Below are positions 9,115 to 20,553 of a stretch of 64,000 nucleotides of DNA, piece by piece (positions within the stretch are counted from its first letter, which is position 1; each line of letters opens with the position of its first letter). The notes beneath the pieces were generated by a model. It saw only the letters and a list, made by a program, of their open reading frames with translations. It had not been told where the DNA came from and did no database searches. Position numbers and translations under genes: made by a program. The stretch is taken from the NCBI RefSeq assembly GCF_014201875.1, contig NZ_JACHFL010000001.1, positions 62,001 to 126,000 of the forward strand, given 5' to 3'. The DNA is from Deinococcus humi (GTDB lineage Bacteria; Deinococcota; Deinococci; Deinococcales; Deinococcaceae).

Positions 9115-9363
9115 ATGAGTGACGACAAAAGCGCGGCTGGCAACATGCTCGACGCGGCCAAGGCCAAGATCAATGAGGGGGCAGACCGCGCCCGTGCCGC
9201 CGCACACGATCTGCAATCCAAGGTAGGTGGCAGCACCCTGGAGAACATGGGCGACAAGGCCAAAGCGACCGAGGACCGGGCCAAGGCCGAAGTCCACAAC
9301 GCCGAGGCGAATGCCCATTACAGCGAGGGCAAACGTGAGGCCAAGGACGGCGACGGCCATTAA
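9115..9363 (+). CDS. Small hydrophilic LEA/CsbD-like stress protein
   Basis: An 82-residue protein made almost only of Ala, Lys, Asp, Glu, Gly, Asn and His, with no Cys or Trp. The pattern of AAKAKINEGADRARAAA followed by KAKATEDRAKAEVHNAEA resembles the amphipathic 11-mer repeats of group 3 LEA proteins, which protect other proteins and membranes during drying; a CsbD-like origin is also possible. A strong AGGAGG at 9101-9106 precedes the ATG by 8 bases, suggesting high expression. A terminator follows. Confidence 0.75.
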   Translation: MSDDKSAAGNMLDAAKAKINEGADRARAAAHDLQSKVGGSTLENMGDKAKATEDRAKAEVHNAEANAHYSEGKREAKDGDGH

Positions 9364-9389
9364 AGCCTGAAGCCCCGCTTCAGAGTTCA

Positions 9390-9418
9390 GCCCCTACCCC
9401 ACGCGGGTGGGGGCTTTT
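9390..9418 (+). terminator. Intrinsic terminator after LEA-like gene
   Basis: A stem from GCCCCTACCC (9390-9399) and GGGTGGGGGC (9405-9414) is followed by TTTT. Confidence 0.8.
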
Positions 9419-9495
9419 CCGTGAGCAGACATGGGTGGCCTGAACGGCATGAGACCCAGACGACCGGAAAGCATCTCCCCTGCCCCCACACCGTT

Positions 9496-9501
9496 TATTC
9501 T
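9496..9501 (+). promoter_or_regulatory. -10 element of ABC permease operon (leaderless)
   Basis: TATTCT lies 7 bases before the ATG at 9509 and fixes the start of the first permease gene. Confidence 0.5.
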
Positions 9502-9508
9502 TGCCCCC

Positions 9509-10433
<925 letters not shown>

Positions 10434-10441
<8 letters not shown>

Positions 10442-11360
10442 GACGCGCCCCGCCCCCGCCCAGCCCGATTCGTTTGCCGCCACCGCTGCCCGGCTGAAAG
10501 CCAGACGTCAGCAGCGCCGCCGCCTGACCGATTTGCTGGCCTACGCCGTGCTGATCGTCATCGCACTGATCATGCTGTATCCGTTCTACTGGACCCTGAT
10601 CACCAGTTTCGAGCCGACGGGCAACATCTACGAGGCCAAGATTCTGCCCAGAGCAGTCGGCATCCGCAACTACGCCGAGATGTGGAAGGGCACCACCGTT
10701 CCGTTCTGGCGGCTGATCCTGAACAGCCTGATCATCTGCACGCTGGGCGTTTCTCTGACCGTGACGCTGGCGACGCTGGCCGCCTACCCACTGGCGAAGA
10801 TGCGTTTTCCGGGCCGTGACCTGATCTTCTACGCGATCCTGGCGCTGATGGTGCTGCCCAACGAGTCCGGGCTGATCGTCAATTACATCACCACCATCAA
10901 GCTGGGGCTGCTGCAACAGACCAACCCGGTGATCGACGCCATCCGGCAGTACATGGCGGTGGTGCTGCCCGGTCTGGCGAGCATCGTGGGGCTGTTTCTG
11001 CTGCGGCAGGCGTACCTGGGCATTCCGCTGGAGCTGATCGAGGCCGCCCGCATCGACGGCGCCTCCGAGCTAACCATCTGGCGGCGCATCATGTTGCCGC
11101 TGGCGACCCCCACCATTGCCGCCTTCGCCATTCTGGAATTCGTGGCGTACTGGAACTCGTTCCTGTGGGCTCGGATCATGCTGCCCGACAAGAACCTGCT
11201 GCCGCTGTCGGCGGGCCTGCTGGAACTCAGCGGGACCTTCTCCACCAACAGCCGAGCGGTCATGGCGGGAGCGGTCATCACGATCATTCCCATCCTGATC
11301 GTGTTTGCCTTCGGACAGAAGTACTTCCTGAAGGGCCTGGAGGGGGCGGTGAAAGGATGA
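10434..11360 (+). CDS. ABC sugar transporter permease, MalG/UgpE type
   Basis: A 308-residue partner permease with six predicted membrane segments and the EAA motif EAARIDGASELTIWRRIMLPL near residue 205. It forms the heterodimeric channel with the preceding permease. The ATG at 10434 lies inside the last codons of the upstream gene (8-base overlap), a strong sign of coupled translation; a GTG at 10419 is possible but less likely. Confidence 0.9.
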
Positions 11361-11394
11361 GGATAGGACTAAACTGGCATGTCACAATTCGGGG

Positions 11395-11780
11395 ATGAAG
11401 CTAGTTCTGATGGGTGTAGCGGTGACCGCCCTGCTTGGCGCGTGCGGGCAGGTTCAACAGCGCATGGACCTGATGGATGTCAGAACGGTTGAGTTTCCGG
11501 CCAGCGTCGCCGCCGACGCTCCGATAGACATCGTTGTAGAACTCGGCTGGGGCTGTACCCCCGACTCACCTTTTGGCCAATTCACAGCCACCCGCACGGC
11601 CAAAGAATTGAAGTTGCAGGCGTTTACTAGGACCTATACAAAACCCGCGACCAACCCCCCGCCCTGCCCGCCCGTTTATTTCTACGGGAAACGCACCTAC
11701 ACGGACCCCGGCACCCCCGCCCGCAGTGACCCTTTTGAAGTCATCGTGAACGGCAAATCCTACGGAACCGTCCGCATTCA

Positions 11781-11784
<4 letters not shown>
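11395..11784 (+). CDS. Lipoprotein, unknown function
   Basis: A 129-residue protein with a short signal peptide ending in the lipobox LGAC (Cys17), followed by a soluble domain with three more Cys (CTPDS, PPCPP). I do not recognise the family. The start lies 6 bases after a CACAAT -10-like hexamer. Its stop codon overlaps the ATG of the FAD oxidoreductase (ATGA), so it belongs to that unit and perhaps to the permease operon, whose last stop is only 34 bases upstream. Confidence 0.7.
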
Positions 11785-13166
<1,382 letters not shown>

Positions 13167-13418
13167 GCGGCGCCAGGATGGACTGACGCTCATGGATCAA
13201 GAGCAGATGCGTCGGTGGACCAGCGCTGGAGTGCCAGAACATCCCAACAACTGGACACGGCGGACACGGACACTGCTGCCCTGTTCCGGTGGCCCCGTGA
13301 AGACCCAGGAGTGACGCCAAACGTTATCCAGAGGGGCATGCCGGCGCGAATTTCCGTTCAAGCACGCTACGCCGCAAAGCTGATGCCGCACCTCAAGGCG
13401 GCTCTCTACACTTCGTCC
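13167..13418 (+). other. Intergenic, 252 bp, promoter of DinB unit at its 3' end
   Basis: The frame of the DinB gene stays open back to 13215, but the translation has no recognisable domain and the promoter lies at 13407-13412. I see no other gene. Confidence 0.45.
13407..13412 (+). promoter_or_regulatory. -10 element of the DinB-phosphatase-hydrolase unit
   Basis: TACACT, 6 bases before the ATG at 13419; it decides the DinB start. Confidence 0.5.
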
Positions 13419-13967
13419 ATGAGTCGAGCTGAAACCCTGAAGTCCGAGCGTGCCTACCGCATTGAACCCGAAGCCCGGTACACACCGCAGATCGGTGCAC
13501 TGGCCGAGATGATGAACTACGCCCGCCTGACCACACTGCAGGCGGTGGAGGGCCTGACCACGGAGCAACTCGACGCCGTGCCGGAGGGCTTTTCCAACTC
13601 TATCGGGATGCTGCTGTCACATATCGCCGCCGTGGACTGGGTCTACCAGATGATGTCGTTCGAGGGCCGCGACATTGGAGAGGGGGACGGGGCGATTCTG
13701 GGAGGGCTCACCCTGGGCAAGGAAGGCACTCCGCCACCTACTGGGCAGAGCCTCGAAACCCTGCTGAACGAGCTGGCAGCCTCCCGCACCCTCACGCTGG
13801 AGACCTTTGCGGCCAAAGACGACGGGTGGCTGGCCTCCCGCCTGCCCGTCCCGTACGACGATATGAACCAGCACTGGGCCTGGTTTCATGTCATGGAGGA
13901 CGAGTTCAGTCACCGGGGCCAGATCAGGCTTCTGCGCAAGCATGTCGCGCCGGGCAGGAAAACATGA
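13419..13967 (+). CDS. DinB-family protein (DUF664/DinB_2-like)
   Basis: A 182-residue four-helix-bundle protein. The metal-binding histidines expected of the family are seen in the LLSHIAAVDW segment (about residue 68) and in the C-terminal HWAWFHVMEDEFSHRGQ segment. DinB proteins act as thiol-dependent metalloenzymes such as transferases and are strongly expanded in Deinococcus; several are induced by damage. The exact reaction cannot be told. The stop codon overlaps the next ATG (ATGA). Confidence 0.87.
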   Translation: MSRAETLKSERAYRIEPEARYTPQIGALAEMMNYARLTTLQAVEGLTTEQLDAVPEGFSNSIGMLLSHIAAVDWVYQMMSFEGRDIGEGDGAILGGLTLGKEGTPPPTGQSLETLLNELAASRTLTLETFAAKDDGWLASRLPVPYDDMNQHWAWFHVMEDEFSHRGQIRLLRKHVAPGRKT

Positions 13968-14482
13968 GCCCAGGATTTTTGCTCATCCGACACGCCAGAG
14001 CGGCGGGTCAGGCTCCCGACGCGCCACTCACTGAAGAAGGCCAGAGGGCCGCGCAAAACTTGATCGTCCAACTTGGGCACCGCAACATCACCCGCATCGT
14101 CAGCAGTCCGTGGGTGCGGGCGGTGGACACGGCGCGGCCTCTGGCAGAGGCGCTGGGCCTGAGCCTCGAAACCGACGGGCGGCTGACCGAACGGGTCTTG
14201 AGCGGGCAGGATCTTCCCCATTGGCAGACCGCTTTGAAAGCGAGCTTTGCCGTTCCTGCCCTGAAACTGCCCGGCGGTGAATCCGGCAAGGCCGCCAGGT
14301 CACGTGGACTGGCCGCCCTGCATGATGCCCAGCAACGGGACGGCCTGAGCGCCGTCTTCACCCACGGCAACCTGCTGGCGCTGCTACTGGGTCTGGATTA
14401 CGAAGGCTGGGCGGGATTAAGAAACCCGGATGTGTGGCAGTTCAGCCTGGACGGACAGGCTTCGCGTATACCCTTGGAATGA
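13964..14482 (+). CDS. Histidine phosphatase family protein
   Basis: A 172-residue phosphoglycerate-mutase-like phosphatase. The catalytic RHA motif is at residues 8-10 (LLIRHARA), a second Arg lies in SPWVRAVDTA, a conserved Glu in LTER, and the second catalytic His in VFTHGN. It dephosphorylates a small phosphorylated substrate or a nucleotide. It overlaps DinB upstream and the hydrolase downstream by 4 bases each, so the three form one translationally coupled unit. Confidence 0.88.
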   Translation: MSPGFLLIRHARAAGQAPDAPLTEEGQRAAQNLIVQLGHRNITRIVSSPWVRAVDTARPLAEALGLSLETDGRLTERVLSGQDLPHWQTALKASFAVPALKLPGGESGKAARSRGLAALHDAQQRDGLSAVFTHGNLLALLLGLDYEGWAGLRNPDVWQFSLDGQASRIPLE

Positions 14483-15258
14483 CCCGCCCCTTCCATCCCG
14501 CCGATCCGCCCGCCGCGCCCATGGCCAATGGCCTGCCCTACCGCACCGAACGCCACCTGCTGGCCGGAGTTCCCGCGCTGCTGGAGCTGCCCCCGGAAGG
14601 TCAGGACGTGCTCGCGGTGTGCCTCGTCTACCATGGGGCCTGGGCCGCCAAGGAAGGCAAGCTGGGCGTGTATTCCACGCTGGCCACCCAGGGGACGGCG
14701 GTGGTCATTCCCGACGCCCCGCTGCACGGTGAACGGCAGGCCGACACCCCCACTGGCCTGAATGCCCGTGAATACGTCTGGGACAGTGTCTGCCGCTCGG
14801 TGGCAGAGGCCGGGGCCCTGCTGGACGCGCTGGCAGAGCTGTACGGCCCGCTGCCCGCCGTCGTCGTCGGCTCCAGCATGGGCGGCTACGTGGCCCTCAC
14901 GCTGGCCCGCCAGGAGCGGCGCGTCAAACGGGCGGCGGCGCTGATCACCTCCGGCGTGTGGGACGAGCCGGAAGTCAGGAGGCCAGAACTCCAGGCGTTC
15001 TTGAATGAACATCGCCCTGTGACCCACGCCGACGATTTTCCCCCCACGCCACTGCTGCTGGCGAGCGGTGACAGCGATCCCACCTTTCCGCTGGACGCGC
15101 ACCACGTGCCGACGGCACAGGCCCTGGGTGCGGCGTATGAACGGGCGGGGCAGGCCGATCTCTTCCAGCAACAGCTCTTCGCCGGCGTGGGCCATTACAC
15201 CAGCGGGCGCATGCGGGACGCGGCGGTCGCATTCCTGACCCGGACAGGTGTGCCGTAG
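14479..15258 (+). CDS. Alpha/beta hydrolase (YjfP/YitV-like esterase)
   Basis: A 259-residue hydrolase. The nucleophile elbow is GSSMGG near residue 132, the oxyanion YHG segment is near residue 55, the acid is likely in the ASGDSDPTFP loop and the catalytic His in AGVGHYT near the C-terminus. It probably cleaves an ester; the substrate is unknown. It is the third gene of the DinB unit (ATGA overlap). The ATG at 14479 is preferred to an upstream in-frame ATG inside the phosphatase gene. Confidence 0.85.
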   Translation: MTRPFHPADPPAAPMANGLPYRTERHLLAGVPALLELPPEGQDVLAVCLVYHGAWAAKEGKLGVYSTLATQGTAVVIPDAPLHGERQADTPTGLNAREYVWDSVCRSVAEAGALLDALAELYGPLPAVVVGSSMGGYVALTLARQERRVKRAAALITSGVWDEPEVRRPELQAFLNEHRPVTHADDFPPTPLLLASGDSDPTFPLDAHHVPTAQALGAAYERAGQADLFQQQLFAGVGHYTSGRMRDAAVAFLTRTGVP

Positions 15259-15261
15259 CAT
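15256..15261 (+). promoter_or_regulatory. -10 element of the DsbA-like gene
   Basis: TAGCAT, 7 bases before the ATG at 15269; it favours that start over the ATG at 15260, which would overlap the hexamer. Confidence 0.45.
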
Positions 15262-15268
15262 GGGCACC

Positions 15269-16273
15269 ATGCCACTGCACACAACGTTCGACGGCCTGAA
15301 ACTGGCCCTCCTGCTGACGGCGCTGGGCCTGGGCGGGGCGGCAGCACAGGTGGGCCAGCCCCTGGCGCCGTTCCTGAAGAGCCCGCAACTGGCCGCTGCC
15401 AAACAGGGGGCCGGGGGCCTGTTGACCTTCGCTGACGGCTCCAGCGCCGTCCTCCAGAGCCAGGGCGGCTATCTGACGGGCGCGAAGATTAGCGTGGCGA
15501 ACCCGGACTCACAGAAAGCAGCGGTGCGGGCCGCCGAGCTGACTGGCCTGCTGAGCGGTTTCGGGGCCGGTCTGGCCGAGCCCATGCTGGGGTTTCTTAC
15601 CCGCGACGATGTGGTCAAGGAGCTTTCGACCGGTCTGACCGTCGGCGCGGAGCCCTTCGCCATCACAGTCAAAACGGACGCCCGGCTCCTCACGGTGGAC
15701 CTGAAACTGGAGCGCGTACCGGACGGGACCTTCGCACCCACCACCAACGCCCTGCCCGCCCGCACAGCTGGAGAGGCCAATGTCGTGCTGCGCGTGTACA
15801 GCGACTTTCAGTGCCCGTACTGCCACCAGTTCGAGAGCGAGGCGCTGCCCGCCTTGCTGCGCGCGCTGCCGGATGACGTTCGCATCGAATTCCACCAGTT
15901 TCCGCTGGAGAGCATCCACCCGCTGGCCCGCCCCGCTGCCGAGGCCAGCGAATGCGCCGCCCAGCAGGGCAAGTTCTGGGCCTACAAGGACGCGCTGTTT
16001 CGTGATCGTTCGTGGCTGGCAGGCAGTGCAAACCAGGTGTTCACCGCCCTGGCCGCCGACACGGGGCTGAAAGCCGAAGCCTTCAAGACGTGTCTGGCGA
16101 TGCGCGGTGGTCGGGCGGCGGTGGACGCCGGACTGGCAGAGGCCGAACGCCTGGGCCTGGATGGTACGCCCAGCGTGTTTGTCGGCCCCTATAAGGCAGC
16201 GGACCCCTACGACGCGGCAGCTCTGCTCGACCTGATCAGCTTTACCCGCGCGGTGGAGGGCCGCCGGCCTTGA
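15269..16273 (+). CDS. Exported DsbA/DsbG-like thioredoxin-fold protein
   Basis: A 334-residue protein with a signal peptide (hydrophobic core about residues 11-27), a region of about 130 residues with no family I know, and a C-terminal thioredoxin-like DsbA domain with the CPYC active site (about residue 184) and the cis-Pro loop in LDGTPSVFVG. It should act outside the cytoplasmic membrane in disulfide formation or isomerisation. Its last codon overlaps the TTG start of the AlaX-like gene (TTGA). Confidence 0.87.
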   Translation: MPLHTTFDGLKLALLLTALGLGGAAAQVGQPLAPFLKSPQLAAAKQGAGGLLTFADGSSAVLQSQGGYLTGAKISVANPDSQKAAVRAAELTGLLSGFGAGLAEPMLGFLTRDDVVKELSTGLTVGAEPFAITVKTDARLLTVDLKLERVPDGTFAPTTNALPARTAGEANVVLRVYSDFQCPYCHQFESEALPALLRALPDDVRIEFHQFPLESIHPLARPAAEASECAAQQGKFWAYKDALFRDRSWLAGSANQVFTALAADTGLKAEAFKTCLAMRGGRAAVDAGLAEAERLGLDGTPSVFVGPYKAADPYDAAALLDLISFTRAVEGRRP

Positions 16274-17457
16274 CCCGGCCCCTCTACCATCAGGATCCGG
16301 CGTCGCTGTCGTTCTCGGCCACCGTTCAGGCTGCAGGTGGCTCAGAACTCGCGCTGGACGCTACCGCCTTCTACCCGGCGGGCGGCGGGCAGAGCGCCGA
16401 TCACGGCGTCCTGCGCTGGCTGGACGGAGAGGCCCGCGTCACCGACACCCGTAAGGACAAGGCGACAGGGTTGATCTGGCACACCCTGGACGGTTCCCCT
16501 CCCAGCGTCGGCACGCAGGTGACCGGTGGGGTGGACGCGGCGAGGCGCTGGCGGCACATGGCGCGGCACAGCGGCGAGCATCTGCTGGCCCAGGCGTTCG
16601 TGCGGATCAACCCCGCCTTTGCCGTGGACGCGGTCAACATGACCCATCCCGAATGCACGCTGGATCTGCGCGGCGATCCCACCGAAGCCGACGTGCGCGC
16701 CGCCGAGACGCTGCTGCGCGAGACGCTGGCCCGCCAGCACCTGACCCTGGACACGCCCACCGTATCCGAGGAACAGTTGACCCATTACCCCCTGCGGCGC
16801 GAAACGAAGGTGCGCGGGCAGGTCCGGCTGGTGATTTTCCGGGACGGGGATGGCCAGCCCTTCGACGTCAGCGCCTGCGGCGGCACGCACGTTCCGCAGG
16901 CCAGTCTGGCGGCGCCGGTGGTGGTGCTGCGCACCGAGCGCATCCGGGGCGGGGTGACCCGTGTGGTCTTCATGGCGGGCGAGGAGGCCAGCGAATACCT
17001 GGGCGGCGTCTACCGCGAAGCCCGCGCACTGGCCCAAACCTTCAGCGTGCCGGTGGAGCGGCTGGCCGAGCGGGTGGAGGCGCTGCGGAGTGACCTCGCC
17101 GAGTCGAAGGCAGGGACGCTGGACCTGCGCGAGCGGCTGGCCCATGCCCTGACGAACGCCACGCCGCCCGATGCCTGGGGTCTGCGAATGCTGGAACTTC
17201 ATGACCCGGCCCTGCTGCTGCCTGTCCTGACCGATCTCTCTGCCGGAGAGGTGCGGGTGGCCCTGGCGGAGGGCGGACGCTGCGGCGTCGCCAGCGCACG
17301 GCAGGACATTCACGCGGGCGAGGTGTTGCGGGCGGCGCTGGCCGTGACCGGGGGCAAGGGGGGCGGACGGTCCGATCTGGCGCAGGGCAACACGCTGAAG
17401 CCGGACGAGTTCCTGGCAGCCGTGCGCGCCGCCTTGGCCCCCTCGCCCTCCTCCTGA
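16270..17457 (+). CDS. AlaX-like alanyl-tRNA editing protein with DHHA1 domain
   Basis: A 395-residue stand-alone relative of the AlaRS editing half. The first zinc-binding pair is in [11 protein letters not shown], the second in CGGTHV, both required to hydrolyse Ser- or Gly-mischarged tRNA-Ala. A helical linker (about 240-285) leads to a DHHA1-type C-terminal domain with the [13 protein letters not shown] motif that binds the tRNA elbow. The TTG start at 16270 overlaps the preceding TGA and is the only start near the conserved N-terminus. Confidence 0.9.
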   Translation: MTRPLYHQDPASLSFSATVQAAGGSELALDATAFYPAGGGQSADHGVLRWLDGEARVTDTRKDKATGLIWHTLDGSPPSVGTQVTGGVDAARRWRHMARHSGEHLLAQAFVRINPAFAVDAVNMTHPECTLDLRGDPTEADVRAAETLLRETLARQHLTLDTPTVSEEQLTHYPLRRETKVRGQVRLVIFRDGDGQPFDVSACGGTHVPQASLAAPVVVLRTERIRGGVTRVVFMAGEEASEYLGGVYREARALAQTFSVPVERLAERVEALRSDLAESKAGTLDLRERLAHALTNATPPDAWGLRMLELHDPALLLPVLTDLSAGEVRVALAEGGRCGVASARQDIHAGEVLRAALAVTGGKGGGRSDLAQGNTLKPDEFLAAVRAALAPSPSS

Positions 17458-17485
17458 TCGCCCGGCCCTGCTAACCTGTGTCCCC

Positions 17486-18196
17486 ATGAGTATTCACCTG
17501 AACGCCGAACCCGGTCAGATTGCCGAAACCGTCCTGCTGCCCGGCGACCCGCTGCGCGCCCAGCACATCGCGCAGACCTTTTTCGAGAATCCCGTCCAGC
17601 ACAATAACGTGCGCGGCATGCTGGGCTTTACCGGCACCTACAAGGGCCAGCGCGTCAGCGTGCAGGGCACCGGCATGGGCATCGCCAGCTCGATGATCTA
17701 CGTCAGCGAATTGATCACCGACTACGGCTGCAAGAATCTGGTGCGTGTCGGCACGGCGGGCAGCTACCAGGAGGACGTGCATGTGCGCGACATCGTGCTG
17801 GCCCAGGCCGCCAGCACCGACAGCAACATCAACCGCATCCGTTTCGGCGAGAAGACCTTTGCGCCCATCGCAGATTTCGGGCTGCTGATGCGCGCCTACC
17901 AGATCGCCCAGGCGCGCGGCTTCACCACCCATGTCGGCAACATCATGAGCAGCGACACCTTCTACCACGACAATTTTGACCAGTACAAGATCTGGGCTGA
18001 CTACGGCATTCTGGCCGTGGAGATGGAAGCCGCCGGACTGTACACCCTGGCCGCCAAACACGGCGTGAAGGCGCTGACCATCCTGACCATCAGCGATCAT
18101 CTGATTACGCACGAGGTGACCACCTCCGAGGAGCGGCAGCAGACCTTCGATCAGATGATCGAGGTGGCGCTGGATGCGGCGCTGGGCCTGGAATAG
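17486..18196 (+). CDS. deoD: Purine-nucleoside phosphorylase, hexameric DeoD type
   Basis: A 236-residue enzyme that phosphorolyses purine (deoxy)nucleosides in salvage. The phosphate-binding GDPLRA loop is near residue 20, GTGMG near 62-66, the EMEAAGLY substrate segment near 180, and the catalytic Asp in ISDH near 206. The ATG at 17486 follows TAACCT (17472-17477) by 8 bases. Monocistronic, ending in a very long hairpin. Confidence 0.95.
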   Translation: MSIHLNAEPGQIAETVLLPGDPLRAQHIAQTFFENPVQHNNVRGMLGFTGTYKGQRVSVQGTGMGIASSMIYVSELITDYGCKNLVRVGTAGSYQEDVHVRDIVLAQAASTDSNINRIRFGEKTFAPIADFGLLMRAYQIAQARGFTTHVGNIMSSDTFYHDNFDQYKIWADYGILAVEMEAAGLYTLAAKHGVKALTILTISDHLITHEVTTSEERQQTFDQMIEVALDAALGLE

Positions 18197-18209
18197 GTTC
18201 CGGGAGTCA

Positions 18210-18254
18210 CAAGAGAACGGGGCCACCGCTTGAGGCGGTGGCCCCGTTCTCTTG
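18210..18254. terminator. 20-bp perfect hairpin, bidirectional terminator
   Basis: Arms 18210-18229 and 18235-18254 are perfectly complementary around a 5-base loop. It separates convergent deoD (+) and the secreted-protein gene (-). The stem ends are T-rich on either strand, but no separate T-run follows. Confidence 0.75.
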
Positions 18255-18262
18255 CAGCAAGC

Positions 18263-18931
18263 TCAGTACAGGTCATCGGCCCCGAAGGTCGTGCTGTTCA
18301 GGATGCTGTAGCCCAGGGCCGTCGCCGCGTCATTGCGGCTGCCCAGCGTGGTCATGACCGCGCGGCCCAGCGCCTCGTAGCGGTCCACCAGCGCCTTCCA
18401 TTCCTGCGGTTTGTACAGGCTGGACTGTTCGTCAGGGGCTGGTTTGTAAGCGCGCAGGGTGGCGACGAACGTGAGGTGATCGGCGGTGGCCTGCGCGATC
18501 TTCTGACCGTAAAGTTGCCCGGTCCGGGCCCCCAGCGAACTGCGGGCGAGGGCCGACAGACCCTGCAACTGCCCTTCAAGTTCAGGATACATACGCGGAA
18601 CAGCGTGGCTGTACAGCGTGCCGCCGCCCGCGCGGATGCCTGCCAGCTGGCCCTCCAGCGCCCGCATTTCGCGGTATTGCTGGCGCAGACCGTCAATCCG
18701 GGCGCTGAGTTTGGGGAAGGCCGTCAGCTCTTTTCTCAACCGGGCCGCGCGGCACTCGGCCCAGTTGAACGAAGCATTGTCCTGATCGGCCTCACTCCAC
18801 TGGCCGATGGTCAGGGTGGCATACCCCCCGTCGTCCACCAGATTCGCCAGGGCGCAGTTCGGCGCGGTCTGAGCGTGGGCGGCGAGGCTCAGGGTCAGCA
18901 GGGCGGGCAGCAACCAGCGGGCAGGGGTCAT
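18263..18931 (-). CDS. Secreted protein of unknown function
   Basis: A 222-residue protein with a signal peptide (cleavage likely after AHA at about 20), two Cys (residues near 26 and 60) that could form a disulfide, and a mainly helical charged body. I do not recognise the family. The ATG lies 5 bases after TAAGCT on the minus strand (18937-18942). It shares a direction with rsmB, which ends just upstream, but has its own apparent promoter. Confidence 0.7.
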   Translation of the reverse strand: MTPARWLLPALLTLSLAAHAQTAPNCALANLVDDGGYATLTIGQWSEADQDNASFNWAECRAARLRKELTAFPKLSARIDGLRQQYREMRALEGQLAGIRAGGGTLYSHAVPRMYPELEGQLQGLSALARSSLGARTGQLYGQKIAQATADHLTFVATLRAYKPAPDEQSSLYKPQEWKALVDRYEALGRAVMTTLGSRNDAATALGYSILNSTTFGADDLY

Positions 18932-18939
18932 GGCCCAGC

Positions 18940-20220
18940 TTAGCCGACAGACGAATCGGCGCGTCTACGCAGGCGGGCAATAAAGAAGCCGTCAATACCC
19001 CCCTCTGGCACGGTCAGGAGACCATTTCCGGCGGGAAGATGCGGTACCTCTACCTCCGGCACCTCCTCGGCGACAAAGTCGGGGTGCGCGGCAAGGAATC
19101 CGGCCACCACCTCCGGTCCTTCCTGCGGCGTGACCGAGCAGACCGAGTAGACCAGCGTCCCGCCTGGGGCCACCAGCGCGGCGGCATTGGGCAGCATCCG
19201 CGCCTGTAAGGCCGCCGCCGCCGTCACCGCGTTCTGGGTCAGGCGCAGCTTGATCTCGGGATGACTGCGCAGGGTGCCGCTGCCCGTGCACGGGGCGTCC
19301 AGCAGGACATGGGCGGCGGGCGGCAGGTCCAGTGGCGTGGTCAGGTCATGGGTCAGGAATTCGGCCTGCAGCCCCAGGCGACTCAGATTGGCGCGGGCCT
19401 GCTCGTGTTTGTGGGGCAGCAGGTCCACACTGGTCACCTGCGCTCCGCGCGCGGCCAGCATGGCGGCCTTGATTCCCGCGCCGCCCGCCAGATCCAGGAC
19501 ACGCTCGCCCTCCACCTCGCCCAGCGCGTCCACGCAGGCCAGGCTCGCCGGGTTGATGGGCTGGGCCCAGCCGCGCCCGAAGGCCTCGGTTTCTCGCAGG
19601 GGGCGGGACAGTTCCACCCGGTCCGTGCCCTGCGGACCAGGCGTGAGCCGGCTGCCCTCGGCCTCCAGGGACTTCAGGCCCGCGTCGGACACGCTCAGCC
19701 ACAGCGGTTGTGGGGTGAGCAGATCGGCGAACACCGTCTCGGCAGCCGCGCCGTACACCGAACGATAGGTATCGGCCAGCCAGCCGGGCAGTTCGGTGCG
19801 TGTCAGCTGCGACGGCGCGGGGGCCTCGATGCGGCGCAGCACGGCATTGACCAGCGCCGGCGGGGCCAGCCGTGCACCGCGCGCCAGATTGACGTACTCG
19901 CTGACCACTGCGTGCGGCGGCGTGTCCAGGTACAGCTTTTCAAAGGCCCCGGCCAGCAGAAGCGTCCGGATCTTGGGGTGGGTGTCCCCGGTCAGCATGG
20001 GGGTCAGGGCCGTGTCCAGGCTGGGGAAGTGGCGCAGCGTGCCGTACACGATATGCGTTGCCAGCCCCGAGTCACGGCCTGGCAGGTGGGCCTGCTGCAG
20101 GGCGGCGTCCAGCGCGGGGGCGGCAAAAGTCTCGCCCGCCAGCACACGCAGCAGCACCCGCACGGCCAGTTCGCGGGCAGGGTTGAAGGATTCGGGTCTG
20201 GGCCGGGGCGTAAAGGTCAT
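18940..20220 (-). CDS. rsmB: 16S rRNA (cytosine-967-C5)-methyltransferase
   Basis: A 426-residue protein with an N-terminal NusB-like RNA-binding domain (about 1-140) and a C-terminal Rossmann methyltransferase. The two catalytic cysteines of m5C methyltransferases appear in DAPCTGSG and in VYSVCSVTP; the SAM site is [13 protein letters not shown] at 20220 follows TATGCT on the minus strand (20229-20234) by 8 bases. Confidence 0.92.
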   Translation of the reverse strand: MTFTPRPRPESFNPARELAVRVLLRVLAGETFAAPALDAALQQAHLPGRDSGLATHIVYGTLRHFPSLDTALTPMLTGDTHPKIRTLLLAGAFEKLYLDTPPHAVVSEYVNLARGARLAPPALVNAVLRRIEAPAPSQLTRTELPGWLADTYRSVYGAAAETVFADLLTPQPLWLSVSDAGLKSLEAEGSRLTPGPQGTDRVELSRPLRETEAFGRGWAQPINPASLACVDALGEVEGERVLDLAGGAGIKAAMLAARGAQVTSVDLLPHKHEQARANLSRLGLQAEFLTHDLTTPLDLPPAAHVLLDAPCTGSGTLRSHPEIKLRLTQNAVTAAAALQARMLPNAAALVAPGGTLVYSVCSVTPQEGPEVVAGFLAAHPDFVAEEVPEVEVPHLPAGNGLLTVPEGGIDGFFIARLRRRADSSVG

Positions 20221-20553
20221 CCAGGGCCAGCATACGGGCTACGGCGGGGAGCAATGCCGGACGGGGGCGCAGGGCCCCAGCAGGCAGCGACCAACAGAAC
20301 AGCCCTCCCGTCTTCACTTGGGCGGGAGGGCCAGAACTTTACGGGCGGGTTGTCGATGCTCCCGCTTCTGGAAGGCCCCGCCCGAAAGTGATCCCAGTGT
20401 GGACCCCTGCCGGAGACAGCACATCAGCCGAAAGTCGCAGGCCAGCTAGGTCGAATGGCCGATCCACAGGCGCCATCCCCGGCCTTCCAGGCAGAGAGAG
20501 CGCCTGCACAGGGGCGCCGCCATCCCCCGATCAACGGCTATACTGTCCGCAAC
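20221..20553. other. Intergenic, 333 bp, with two GC-rich stem-loops
   Basis: This lies between divergent rsmB and the HD-domain gene. One stem pairs 20302-20310 with 20323-20331; another pairs 20342-20349 with 20377-20384. Neither is followed by a T-run. A TATACT at 20539-20544 is the likely -10 of the HD gene. I see no gene here. Confidence 0.5.

Noticed and set aside
13215..13418. N-terminal extension of the DinB protein
   Set aside because: The extra 68 residues have no domain, and TACACT at 13407 places the start at 13419.
18210..18254. The 20-bp hairpin as an insertion-element end
   Set aside because: There is no transposase or target duplication; its position between convergent genes fits a terminator.
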